Of a stretch of 64,000 nt of DNA, positions 9,212 to 16,308 are shown in pieces; position 1 is the stretch's first letter, and every line of letters starts with the position of its first letter. Origin of the DNA: Parafrankia irregularis (GTDB taxonomy: Bacteria > Actinomycetota > Actinomycetes > Frankiales > Frankiaceae); contig NZ_FAOZ01000026.1 of assembly GCF_001536285.1 (NCBI RefSeq), forward strand, positions 57,983 through 121,982, written 5' to 3'. The notes beneath the pieces were generated by a model, which was given only the letters and a program-made list of their open reading frames with translations, searched no databases and was not told the DNA's origin. Both the position numbers and the translations under genes were made by a program.

Positions 9212-9614
9212 CGGGGGCTCCTTCCAGGGGCTCGAACCCGAAGCCGATCGCTTCCACGCCGGCGCTGTCCGTGCCGACGACGTAGGTCGCCAGCCGGACC
9301 TTCATTCCGAGGCTGACGTGCTCGGGAGAGGGTGGGGTGTTGATCACGTTCGCCCGCACGCTGGTCCCGTCGCAGTCGACCACGGCGGCGACGAAGGGCA
9401 CCGGGACACCCGACGGCGCGAGCGAGACGATGGTGAAGGAGCGCACCTCGCCGGTCGTGGCAATCGGCACGATGCGGAACTCGAGGCGGCCGCAGGACGC
9501 GCAGGCGTTGCGGCGCTCGAAATAGCGCGCGTTACAGCCGGTGCACTCCTGGGCGACCAGATGCGGGTCGTCGTCGAGTACCAGGTAGTCGACGAGTGGA
9601 ATTCGTGACGTCAT
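9201..9614 (-). CDS. DUF35 OB-fold zinc-ribbon protein (thiolase partner)
   Basis: A 137-residue DUF35-type protein with an N-terminal rubredoxin-like zinc ribbon, four cysteines at about 24, 27, 38 and 41 (CTGC and CASC), then an OB-fold domain beginning near GEVRSFTIV. Proteins of this kind bind acyl-CoA and pair with thiolase-superfamily enzymes; ChsH2-DUF35 with Ltp2 in steroid side-chain cleavage is the known case. The last 11 bp overlap the thiolase at 8012, so translation is probably coupled and the two products likely form a complex. An AGGAG-like site precedes the ATG. Confidence 0.87.
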   Translation of the reverse strand: MTSRIPLVDYLVLDDDPHLVAQECTGCNARYFERRNACASCGRLEFRIVPIATTGEVRSFTIVSLAPSGVPVPFVAAVVDCDGTSVRANVINTPPSPEHVSLGMKVRLATYVVGTDSAGVEAIGFGFEPLEGAPDGV

Positions 9615-9635
9615 GGAAGAAACTCCTGGGTACGG

Positions 9636-10874
9636 TCAGGACCGCGCGAGGGCGGGCGGCTCGGCCGGAGTGAAGCGGAACAGGCGCTCCGCGTTGCCAC
9701 GCAGGATCTTGTACTGGACCTCCGGCGTGAGATGGTTGATCTGGTCCTTCACCACCGCGATGCAGTCCGGCCAGGTCGAGTCGGAATGCGGGTAGTCGGT
9801 CTCGCACATGATGTTGTCCTCGCCGATCTCGTCGATACTGGCGATTCCGTGCCGGTCCTCGATGAAGCAGCCGTAGATGTGCTCGCGGAAAAGGGCCCGC
9901 AGATCGATCGTGTCGACATCGACCTCGGCGAAGTCGTGCCGCGAGGTGTTTCCGCCCTCCTCGCGGGGCCGGAAGGGGTGGAACTGCACGCCGCGTTTGA
10001 CCCAGTGCCGCTGCTTGTCGAAAACCTGCTCGGCGCGTTCCAGGAAGTAGGGCATCCAGCCGATCTCACCCTCGGAAAGGGCGATCTTCAGCCCCGGATA
10101 GCGGTTGAACATGCCACTGAAAAGCCACGAGAGCATCGCCCCCGAGGTCCGGGTCGCCCCCCATGTCAGGTTGGCCATGAACGGTGCGTCCGGGGTGATC
10201 TTGGGAATGGTCGACGACGAGCCGACGTGCATGCACACGACCATCCCGAGCTCCGAGGCCGCGGCCATCACCGGATCCCAGTAGCCGTCACGGTCGTGAA
10301 TGCTGGGCAGCCCGAGCGGGACCGGGTTCTCCGAGAACGCGAACGCCGTGGCGCCCTTCGCCGCGCACCGCGCCAGCTCCTTCGCCGCGAGCGCCGGGTC
10401 CCACAGCGGGATGAGGACCAGCGGGATGAGCCGGCCGCGGTCGGTGGCGCACCAGTCGTCGAGCATCCAGTCGTTGTAGGCGCGCAGGCAGGTCAGGGCG
10501 AAGTCGTGGTCCTGTGCCTCGTAGAAGAGCTGGCCGCAGAACCGGGTGACGGACGGGAAGCACATCGACGCCAGCACACCGGCCCGGTCCATGTCCGCCA
10601 GCCGCGACCTGGCGTCGTAGCAGCCCGGCCGCATCTCGGCGTAGGTCACCGGCTCGGGGCTGAACTCCTCCTTCGCCTTGCCCGCGACCGCCGAAAGGCC
10701 GGTGGTGGGCAGCCGCTTGCCGTCGTAGACCCAGTACTCGAGCTTGCCGTCGTGCTCCAGGTGTGGTGCCCGGTCCCGGTCCTTGGCCGCGATGCGGTCC
10801 AGCCACAGGTTGGGCGGTTCAAGCACGTGGTCGTCGACCGAGATAAGCCAGTCGAGATTGCGCTCACCCGTCAT
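9636..10874 (-). CDS. Amidohydrolase-2 family metal-dependent hydrolase (type I)
   Basis: A 412-residue amidohydrolase-2 protein with the type I pattern also seen at 5001: LISVDDHVLEPPNLW at the N-terminus, EMRPGCYDARSRLADMD, HVGSSSTIPKI, SEGEIGWMPYFLERAE and CETDYPHSDSTWPD near the C-terminal metal site. The start is the ATG at 10874 with GGAAGG 7 nt upstream; the open frame continues upstream without a better site. It lies 90 bp after the Ltp2-like gene and 21 bp before the DUF35 gene, so it is embedded in a thiolase/aldolase operon. Likely a metal-dependent C-C or C-N hydrolase or decarboxylase; no closer assignment is justified. Confidence 0.87.
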   Translation of the reverse strand: MTGERNLDWLISVDDHVLEPPNLWLDRIAAKDRDRAPHLEHDGKLEYWVYDGKRLPTTGLSAVAGKAKEEFSPEPVTYAEMRPGCYDARSRLADMDRAGVLASMCFPSVTRFCGQLFYEAQDHDFALTCLRAYNDWMLDDWCATDRGRLIPLVLIPLWDPALAAKELARCAAKGATAFAFSENPVPLGLPSIHDRDGYWDPVMAAASELGMVVCMHVGSSSTIPKITPDAPFMANLTWGATRTSGAMLSWLFSGMFNRYPGLKIALSEGEIGWMPYFLERAEQVFDKQRHWVKRGVQFHPFRPREEGGNTSRHDFAEVDVDTIDLRALFREHIYGCFIEDRHGIASIDEIGEDNIMCETDYPHSDSTWPDCIAVVKDQINHLTPEVQYKILRGNAERLFRFTPAEPPALARS

Positions 10875-10964
10875 TGCGCTGCCTTCCGGTCTTGGTGGGG
10901 CCGTCTCCGGCGCCCGCCAGCTGTACCCCGGGAATATCACTGCCTCCGGGGTCGGAGAGATTTC

Positions 10965-12167
10965 TCAGAACTGTTCGGCGCTGTAGACCACGGCGCCACC
11001 GAGATGCGGCGAGGCATGGGCGGCCAGGCCTACCCGGGCCTGTTCCCGTTGCCGGCCCGCGGCCCGCCCGGAAAGCTGCAGATAGCACTCCAGCATCTGC
11101 GGTATTCCATGCATCCGCCCGTTTCCCAGCGCGCCGCCGCCGGACAGGACCGGCAGTCCTTTCGGACTGTCACTGTCGATGCCGCCGGCCTGCACGAAAC
11201 GGTGGGCCTCCCCCTCGGGGCAGAATCCCAGTGCCTCCAGCCAGAAGTACACGAACGGCGAGAACCCGTCGTAGAGCTGGGGCAGGTCCACGTCCGCCGG
11301 GCCGATTCCCGCGCTCTCCCACAGCCGCCGCCCGGTTTCGGCGCCCACGGTGCGGATGTCGTCCAACGGCCAGTGCAGCGCGAGCCCGGGCCGCGTCGGG
11401 CCGGCGCCCGCACAGCCGGCGATGTAGACCGGGCGATGCGGGAGGTCGGCGGCCCGCCTGGCCGAGGTGAGGACGAACGCGGCGACACCGTCGACCGGCA
11501 GGTCGCAGTCCAGCCTGCGGATCGGGTCATTGATCATCGGTGCGGCCAGGTAGTCCCCTGCCGTGAGCGGCTTCCCGTGCCAGTAGGACCACGGGATGCG
11601 GGCCCCGTTCTTGCGGGCCTCCACCACCACCGCGGCCATCGACTCCCGCGACGCGCCATATTTCTGCAGGTACTCGTTGTAGGCGAGCGCGATGGTCGCC
11701 ACCGGCCCGAAGAAGCCCTGCGGCATCGTCCACTGCCGCGCCCCGCTCGCCTCGTGCGCGTCGCTGGCGTGGTAGGCGCCGGCCGGATTGTGCAGCGCCC
11801 GGTGCACCAGCACGTGGTCGGCCGCGCCCGCGGCGATCGCGTTGACGGCGAGGGCCACCGAGCCCGGCAGCTGGCCGGTCCCCTGGAAGCCGGCGACATG
11901 GCGCGGCCGCGCGCCGAGGCGGGCGGCGAGCCACGCCGACGACACCATGGTCACGCCGTCGGTGGCCGGATGGTCGCCGACGGTCGGGAAGCGGGCGCCG
12001 GTCACGAAGCCGTCGATCTGCGCCACGGTCAGACCGGCGTCGGCGATGGCCGCCCGCGCGGTGTCGACGGCGAGTGTGCCCAGGGGGCGGGCCGCGTGCC
12101 GCGCGAGGGCGCTGTGCGCGTAGCCGACGACGGCCACCTGGTTGCCTGCCCGCAGCCGCCCGCTCAC
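10965..12167 (-). CDS. Ltp2-like thiolase-fold protein without catalytic Cys (candidate retro-aldolase)
   Basis: A 400-residue thiolase-superfamily protein. The segment that should hold the nucleophilic Cys reads GFQGTGQLPGS, the HDCF motif is LYDGFSPF, and the GHP loop is GGALGNGRMHG. It therefore cannot act as a normal thiolase. LYDxFxPF and the following LGFCPEGEA closely resemble Ltp2, the steroid side-chain retro-aldolase that evolved from a thiolase and works with a DUF35 partner (comparison from memory). The GTG start at 12167 overlaps the stop of the DUF35 gene 12164-12622 as GTGA, so the two are translationally coupled. An aldolase role is inferred. Confidence 0.85.
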   Translation of the reverse strand: MSGRLRAGNQVAVVGYAHSALARHAARPLGTLAVDTARAAIADAGLTVAQIDGFVTGARFPTVGDHPATDGVTMVSSAWLAARLGARPRHVAGFQGTGQLPGSVALAVNAIAAGAADHVLVHRALHNPAGAYHASDAHEASGARQWTMPQGFFGPVATIALAYNEYLQKYGASRESMAAVVVEARKNGARIPWSYWHGKPLTAGDYLAAPMINDPIRRLDCDLPVDGVAAFVLTSARRAADLPHRPVYIAGCAGAGPTRPGLALHWPLDDIRTVGAETGRRLWESAGIGPADVDLPQLYDGFSPFVYFWLEALGFCPEGEAHRFVQAGGIDSDSPKGLPVLSGGGALGNGRMHGIPQMLECYLQLSGRAAGRQREQARVGLAAHASPHLGGAVVYSAEQF

Positions 12168-12622
12168 GCGCGCGCGTCCAGGACGAAGGCGGGCACCGCC
12201 GCGGCGTGCGGAAGATCCTCGAACGCCACCCGCACCGGGGCTCCGAAGCTCGGTGCGGCCCCGGGGCCGTCGAGGAGCCGGCCGATCATTCGCAGCCCGG
12301 CCTGCTCGACGAGCTCCACGTCGACGAGGACGAACGGGATGTCGGCGGCGAAGCCGGGGAGGAAGGACTGGCGCATCACCGTCCAGGAGCGGATCTCGCC
12401 GCGGCCACTGACCTGCTGGAACACGAAGTCCGGCGCGGTGCTGTGGCAGTGCGGGCACACCACGTCCGGTGGGATGGCGTAGGCGTCGCAGCGGGAGCAG
12501 CGGGCGACGGCCAGGACGTGCCTGGCCGCCGCCGCCCAGTAGGGCGCCGAGACGTCGTCCGGCACCGGCACCGGGCGGGCGGCGCGTCCCACGGAGCCCA
12601 CGGAGCCGTCGGGTGCGGTCAA
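12164..12622 (-). CDS. DUF35 OB-fold zinc-ribbon protein (partner of Ltp2-like protein)
   Basis: A protein of about 152 residues with CSRC and CPHC zinc-ribbon cysteines followed by an OB-fold region (GRGEIRSWTVMRQSF onward). The start is uncertain. TTG at 12622 overlaps the CoA-transferase stop (TTGA) and has GGAG 7 nt upstream; a GTG at 12601 would shorten it by seven residues. The much longer open frame up to 12904 overlaps the CoA-transferase and is rejected. It is directly followed by the thiolase-fold gene 10965 with a 4-bp overlap, the arrangement expected for a DUF35/aldolase heterocomplex that binds the acyl-CoA substrate. Confidence 0.82.
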   Translation of the reverse strand: MTAPDGSVGSVGRAARPVPVPDDVSAPYWAAAARHVLAVARCSRCDAYAIPPDVVCPHCHSTAPDFVFQQVSGRGEIRSWTVMRQSFLPGFAADIPFVLVDVELVEQAGLRMIGRLLDGPGAAPSFGAPVRVAFEDLPHAAAVPAFVLDARA

Positions 12623-13878
12623 GGCGCCGCTCCGGCGTCCTTGAGCTCGATGATCTGTTCCCAGGTGTAGCCGAGTTCCAACAGGATCTGCTCGGTGTGC
12701 TCGCCGTTCTCCGGTGCCCGCCGCAGCTGGGCCGGGCGTCCGTCGAACTGGACCGGCACGTTGGGGATCCGGTAGGTGGGACCGCCCTCGACGGCCACCT
12801 CCCCGATGTAGTCGTTGGCGATGACCTGGGGGTCGTCGAGCAGCTCCTCCACGGCCTGCACCGGCGCCCAGGGCACGTCGATGGAGCCGAGCAGCTCCCG
12901 GCACTCGGCGAAGGTGCGCCGGGAGAACTCACCCTCGAGGATCTCCGCGCAGGCGTCGGCGTTGGCGCGGCGTGCGAACAGGTCACGGAAGCGGGGATCG
13001 TCGACAAGGTCCTCGCGGCCGAGCACCCGGCAGAAGTCGGCCCAGTAACGGTCGGACTCCAGGAAGACGAGCTGGATGAAGCGGCCGTCGCCGGTCCGGT
13101 AGGCACCGAAGACGGGGTTCACCCGGCGCGGCCGCGGGCCGGGGATGACGCCCTGCAGCGCGCTGAGCAGGTCGGAGGAGAGCGTCCACATCGCGGTGGC
13201 GAGCAGCGAGACGTCGACGACCGAACCCTGGCCCGTCCGGCCCCGCTTCACCAGCGCGGCCGCGATGCCGAACGCGAGCGCCATGGCGGCGCTGCGGTCG
13301 CCCATGGCACCCCGCTGCGGAATCGGCTCCGGGCTCGGCGACGGGGTGGGGTGCTGGGACTGGGCAGCTCTCTGCGGCTGGGAAGCGCTCTGCGGCTGGG
13401 TGAGGATGTGCGCGAGACCGCCGCGGGCCCAGAACGCCGAGGCGTCGTAGCCTGCCTGGCCCGCCTCCGGTCCGCGCGCGCCGTACCCGAGGCCCCGCGC
13501 GTAGACGAGGCCGGGGTAGCGGCGCGTCAGCTCGTCGGCGTCGAGCTTCAGTCGCTCCAGCGCGGGCTGGCGCATGTTGGTGATCAACACCTCTGCCCGC
13601 CCCAGCAGCTGGTGGAGGATCGCCATCCCCCGTTCGGTGCGCAGGTCGAGGGTGATGGAGCGCTTGCCGCGGTTGGCGAGCGCGTCCGACAGGTTCACCC
13701 CGCCGGCGCTGTCCGCGCCGATCCCCTGGGTGAGCAGCCCTCGGTAGGGGTCACCGCCGGGCCGCTCGACGCGGATCACGTCCGCGCCCCAGTCCGCCAG
13801 GAGCGCACCCGCGACCGGGGCGAGCACCCACTGCGATAACTCGACGACGCGCACGCCGTCGAACGGAAGCTCAGCCAC
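12619..13878 (-). CDS. CaiB/BaiF family (family III) CoA-transferase
   Basis: A 419-residue family III CoA-transferase, an enzyme that moves CoA between carboxylates through an aspartyl anhydride. Typical segments are VRVVELSQWVLAPVAGALLADWGADVIRVE (split here by description only), NRGKRSITLDL and the catalytic Asp in GYDASAFWARGG. I chose the GTG at 13878, with GGGAGG 7 nt upstream, over the GTG at 13905. A proline/serine/glutamine-rich insert sits at about residues 157-185, encoded by an imperfect duplicated stretch. It is the first gene of the long minus-strand operon and starts 48 bp from operator copy A. Confidence 0.9.
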   Translation of the reverse strand: MAELPFDGVRVVELSQWVLAPVAGALLADWGADVIRVERPGGDPYRGLLTQGIGADSAGGVNLSDALANRGKRSITLDLRTERGMAILHQLLGRAEVLITNMRQPALERLKLDADELTRRYPGLVYARGLGYGARGPEAGQAGYDASAFWARGGLAHILTQPQSASQPQRAAQSQHPTPSPSPEPIPQRGAMGDRSAAMALAFGIAAALVKRGRTGQGSVVDVSLLATAMWTLSSDLLSALQGVIPGPRPRRVNPVFGAYRTGDGRFIQLVFLESDRYWADFCRVLGREDLVDDPRFRDLFARRANADACAEILEGEFSRRTFAECRELLGSIDVPWAPVQAVEELLDDPQVIANDYIGEVAVEGGPTYRIPNVPVQFDGRPAQLRRAPENGEHTEQILLELGYTWEQIIELKDAGAAP

Positions 13879-13923
13879 CCCGCCCCTCCCACTTCCCGGC
13901 CCCACCGTCAGACAGCAGGACCT

Positions 13924-13973
13924 TTACGAAACCGTTTCGTTTACCTTGGGCCGGAAGAGCGCTAGCGTCAAGG
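13924..13973. promoter_or_regulatory. Operator-promoter copy A (divergent)
   Basis: The palindrome ACGAAACCGTTTCGT is at 13926-13940. It runs into a -35-like TTTACC (13940-13945), a 17-bp spacer and TAGCGT (13963-13968) followed by CAAG. This promoter points to the SDR at 14045, while the operator also lies 48 bp upstream of the minus-strand CoA-transferase operon. The same layout recurs at 34528, 49472 and 62542. Confidence 0.7.
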
Positions 13974-14044
13974 CACGCCCCGTCAGCCGCTGCCAGCTGC
14001 ACGGACGTGCGGCGGATCAGGTCTCGACACGACTGGGAGCAGGC

Positions 14045-14842
14045 ATGGACACCTCATTAGCGGGGCGGACGGTCGTCGTCACCGGCTCGGCCTCGGGCAT
14101 CGGCGCGGCGACCGTGGCCATGGCGCGGGCCAGGGGGGCAACCGTGATCGGCCTGGACCGGGATGCCTCGGCATCCGACACGATCCAGGTCGACCTGGTC
14201 GACGAGGCCTCCATCGCTGCCGCGGCCGCGGCACTGCCCGAGCGGATCGACGTGCTCTGCAACGTCGCCGGGGTGCCCGGGACCGCGCCCGACCAGACCG
14301 TGCTCGCTGTGAACCTCCTCGGCCCCCGCCACCTGACGCAGCTGCTGCGGCCGCGGCTCGCCGGCGGCGCGGTGGTCAACGTGGCCTCCGCGGCCGGCGC
14401 CGGCTGGCCGGCGCTGCTGCCCGAGATCAACGAGCTGCTCGCCACGACCACCATCGGCGACGGGCTCGCCTGGTTCGCCAGGGCCGCCCCACCGGCCGAC
14501 GCGTACAGCTTCGCCAAGGCCGCGATGACCGTCTGGACGGCCCGCACGAACTGGGACTGGCTCCCGGACGGCCCACGGCTGAACAGCGTGAGCCCCGGCG
14601 CCGTCGAGACGCCGACCCTCGCCGACTTCAGGGCGACGATGGGCCCGGCGCTCGACCGGATCGGCGGCCTCGTGGGCCGGTTCGGCCGCCCCGAGGACAT
14701 CGCCGCCGTCGTCTGCTTCCTCGCCGACCCGGCCTCGGAATGGGTCAAGGGGCAGGACATCCTGGCCGACGGCGGTTTCCACGGGGCCAGGGCCACCGGG
14801 TCGCTGGACCTCGCGGCACTGTTCCAGGGGGCCGCCCGTTGA
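14045..14842 (+). CDS. SDR-family oxidoreductase (3-alpha-hydroxysteroid dehydrogenase-like)
   Basis: A 265-residue short-chain dehydrogenase. The coenzyme loop is TGSASGIG (about 13-20), NVAGVPG replaces NNAG, and the catalytic pair is in YSFAKAAM. A helical insertion (LPEINELLATTTIGDG) before the catalytic Tyr resembles the 3-alpha-HSD/carbonyl reductase subgroup. The ATG at 14045 has GGGAG 5 nt upstream; the open frame continues to 13946, but that part overlaps the promoter. It is driven by operator-promoter copy A. The TnpB element begins right after its stop, separating it from the ALDH at 16309 with which it may once have formed an operon. Confidence 0.9.
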   Translation: MDTSLAGRTVVVTGSASGIGAATVAMARARGATVIGLDRDASASDTIQVDLVDEASIAAAAAALPERIDVLCNVAGVPGTAPDQTVLAVNLLGPRHLTQLLRPRLAGGAVVNVASAAGAGWPALLPEINELLATTTIGDGLAWFARAAPPADAYSFAKAAMTVWTARTNWDWLPDGPRLNSVSPGAVETPTLADFRATMGPALDRIGGLVGRFGRPEDIAAVVCFLADPASEWVKGQDILADGGFHGARATGSLDLAALFQGAAR

Positions 14843-14848
14843 CGTCCT

Positions 14849-14868
14849 CCCCCTCGTGGACGAGGGGG
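14849..14868. repeat. Right-end hairpin of the IS element
   Basis: CCCCCTCGT at 14849-14857 pairs perfectly with ACGAGGGGG at 14860-14868, with a 2-nt loop. It lies 7 bp past the SDR stop and 8 bp before the tnpB stop. It could also end transcription of the SDR mRNA. Confidence 0.7.
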
Positions 14869-14975
14869 ATTCCAACTACCCGAACAGGAGTTCGTGTTGT
14901 TGAGGTTCGCGGTTCGCGGGCACGGCCAGCGCCATGCCTCCCCGCGCGGTCACGGCCCGCCCGGCCGCGATGTTC
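14849..14975 (-). ncRNA. Possible omega RNA of TnpB
   Basis: In IS200/IS605 elements the guide RNA of TnpB normally comes from the 3' end of tnpB and runs to the right end, with the guide taken from flanking host DNA. Here that would place the RNA scaffold across 14975-14849 on the minus strand and the guide in the 3' end of the SDR gene. This rests on position and the end hairpin only; extent is a guess. Confidence 0.3.
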
Positions 14976-16045
14976 ACCGCCGCGTTCACATCAGCGTGCG
15001 CCGTGTGCCCGCAGGCGACGCACCGGAACACCGCTTGGCTCTCGCGGTTCCCGGGCGCCGTATGCCCGCAGGCCGAGCACCGCTGACTCGTGTACGCGGC
15101 CGGGACCCTCTCCACCCGGCCCGGAGCCTTCTGCTCCAACCGTCGGACCAGCAGCCCCCAGCCATGGGCGAGGATGCCCCGGTTCAACCCGGCCTTCCCC
15201 GCCACGTTCCGCCCAGGGGCGGCGACCGTGCCCCGGGCGGAACGGGTCATACCCCGGATGTTCAACTCCTCGACCCGGATCACGTCGTACCGGCGGGCGA
15301 GACCGGTGGAGGTCTTCTCCACCCAGTCCCTGCGCCGATCCGCCTCCCGGGCCTTCAACCGGGCGATCTGTCCCTTGATCCGGCCACGCCGGTTGCTGCC
15401 CCGCCGTGCCCTGGCGGCCCTGCGCTGCAACCAGCGCAGCCGTTTCACCTCGCCTGGCCGCAGACCCGGGCAGAAAAGCAGTTCCCCGGTCGACAGCGCG
15501 GCAGACACCGCCACCCCACGGTCCACCCCGACAACACTGCCGGTGCCGGGCGGGCCGATCGGATCGGGTATGGCGGCGAAGGCGATATGCCAGCGGCCCG
15601 CCCGGTCCCTCCGCACCCGATACGACTTCGCGGCCGGCACCGGCCGGCTTCGGCGGAACCGCACCCAGCCGACCTTCGGGACCAGCACCGACGCCCACCT
15701 CCCGTTGTCCTGGCGGACCCGCGACGCGGCCGGGCCCACGATCCGGAACCCCTCATGCACCCCCTGCCGGCGAAACCCCGGCCTGCGGTGGGTGCCGTTG
15801 AAGAAGTTCCGCCACGCCTGATCCAGATCACGCAACGCCTGCTGCTGCACGATCTGCGAACCCGCCGCCAACCACGCATGCTCCGCCCGCGCCTCGGTCA
15901 GCTGCCGGGCCTGCTCGTGGTAGCCGGGCGTCGGCCCACGCCCGGGCCGGTAGGCCGCACGCTGCTCGTGGCCGAGGTTCCACACATAGCGGGCATGGCC
16001 GCACTGCGCGAGCAGGGCTTCGACCTGCGCCGCGTCGGGATACAA
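14876..16045 (-). CDS. tnpB: TnpB, RNA-guided RuvC nuclease of IS200/IS605
   Basis: A 389-residue TnpB. The RuvC acidic residues are all present: Asp at about 175 (VVGVDRGVAVS), Glu at about 259 (IRVEELNIRGM) and Asp at about 352 (HADVNAAVNI). The zinc finger cysteines are at about 323, 326, 342 and 345 (CSACGH and CVACGH). The nuclease is thus probably intact. The frame begins at TTG 16045 (MYPDAAQVEALL); upstream in-frame codons give FRL, matching the usual RFRLYP start, but no ATG lies in that frame. An ATG a few codons upstream is in another frame, suggesting a small indel at the N-terminus. No tnpA is adjacent. Confidence 0.88.
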   Translation of the reverse strand: MYPDAAQVEALLAQCGHARYVWNLGHEQRAAYRPGRGPTPGYHEQARQLTEARAEHAWLAAGSQIVQQQALRDLDQAWRNFFNGTHRRPGFRRQGVHEGFRIVGPAASRVRQDNGRWASVLVPKVGWVRFRRSRPVPAAKSYRVRRDRAGRWHIAFAAIPDPIGPPGTGSVVGVDRGVAVSAALSTGELLFCPGLRPGEVKRLRWLQRRAARARRGSNRRGRIKGQIARLKAREADRRRDWVEKTSTGLARRYDVIRVEELNIRGMTRSARGTVAAPGRNVAGKAGLNRGILAHGWGLLVRRLEQKAPGRVERVPAAYTSQRCSACGHTAPGNRESQAVFRCVACGHTAHADVNAAVNIAAGRAVTARGGMALAVPANREPQQHELLFG

Positions 16046-16270
16046 CCGGAACCTGGAGATGAAATGATCATAGGTTGGCGGCGGGACCGCGAAGCAGGTC
16101 TCTCTGTGACCTCAGAGCGACCCGCACACCCGCCTCTCCGAGACCACGACAAACCACCGTCGCCCACCGAACAGCGAGACCAGCCACCCGGTGCGCCGGG
16201 CTCTCCAGCGGCGGTACGCCTGACAGCGAACCGCCGCCCCCTGCCCCGCTCCGCGGAAGGCCGGACACCT

Positions 16271-16290
16271 CCCCTGCCTAAAGGCCGGGG
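16271..16290. repeat. Left-end hairpin of the IS element
   Basis: CCCCTGCCT (16271-16279) pairs with AGGCCGGGG (16282-16290) with one mismatch. It ends 18 bp before the ALDH start codon. The GAGG at about 16299-16302, which probably serves as the ALDH ribosome-binding site, lies just outside or at the edge of the element. Confidence 0.6.
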
Positions 16291-16308
16291 TCTCCTCCGA
16301 GGTTCCCG

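Larger units (their letters stand above)
14843..16300 (-). mobile_element. IS200/IS605-type element carrying only tnpB
   Basis: The element is bounded by two short hairpins. The right-end hairpin is at 14849-14868 (9-bp perfect stem) and the left-end one at 16271-16290 (9-bp stem with one mismatch). Read on the minus strand both hairpins run into GGGGAGG. Between them lies one intact tnpB and no tnpA, so the element would depend on a transposase supplied elsewhere. No target-site duplication is expected for this family. The exact ends are approximate. Confidence 0.65.

Noticed and set aside
6824..9316. 830-residue plus-strand open frame
   Set aside because: It is antisense to the amidohydrolase and thiolase genes; its product is rich in Arg, Gly, Asp and Val with no motifs, as expected for the reverse frame of GC-rich genes.
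9732..12482. 916-residue plus-strand open frame
   Set aside because: It lies opposite three well-supported minus-strand genes, has no recognisable domain and no good start.
10965..13106. A 713-residue fusion reading the thiolase-fold gene through DUF35 and CoA-transferase DNA
   Set aside because: Only the part after GTG 12167 is thiolase-like; upstream it overlaps two real genes in other frames and looks random.
14843..16300. Cas12-type CRISPR effector
   Set aside because: Size, zinc finger and end hairpins fit IS200/IS605 TnpB; no cas1/cas2 or array is present.
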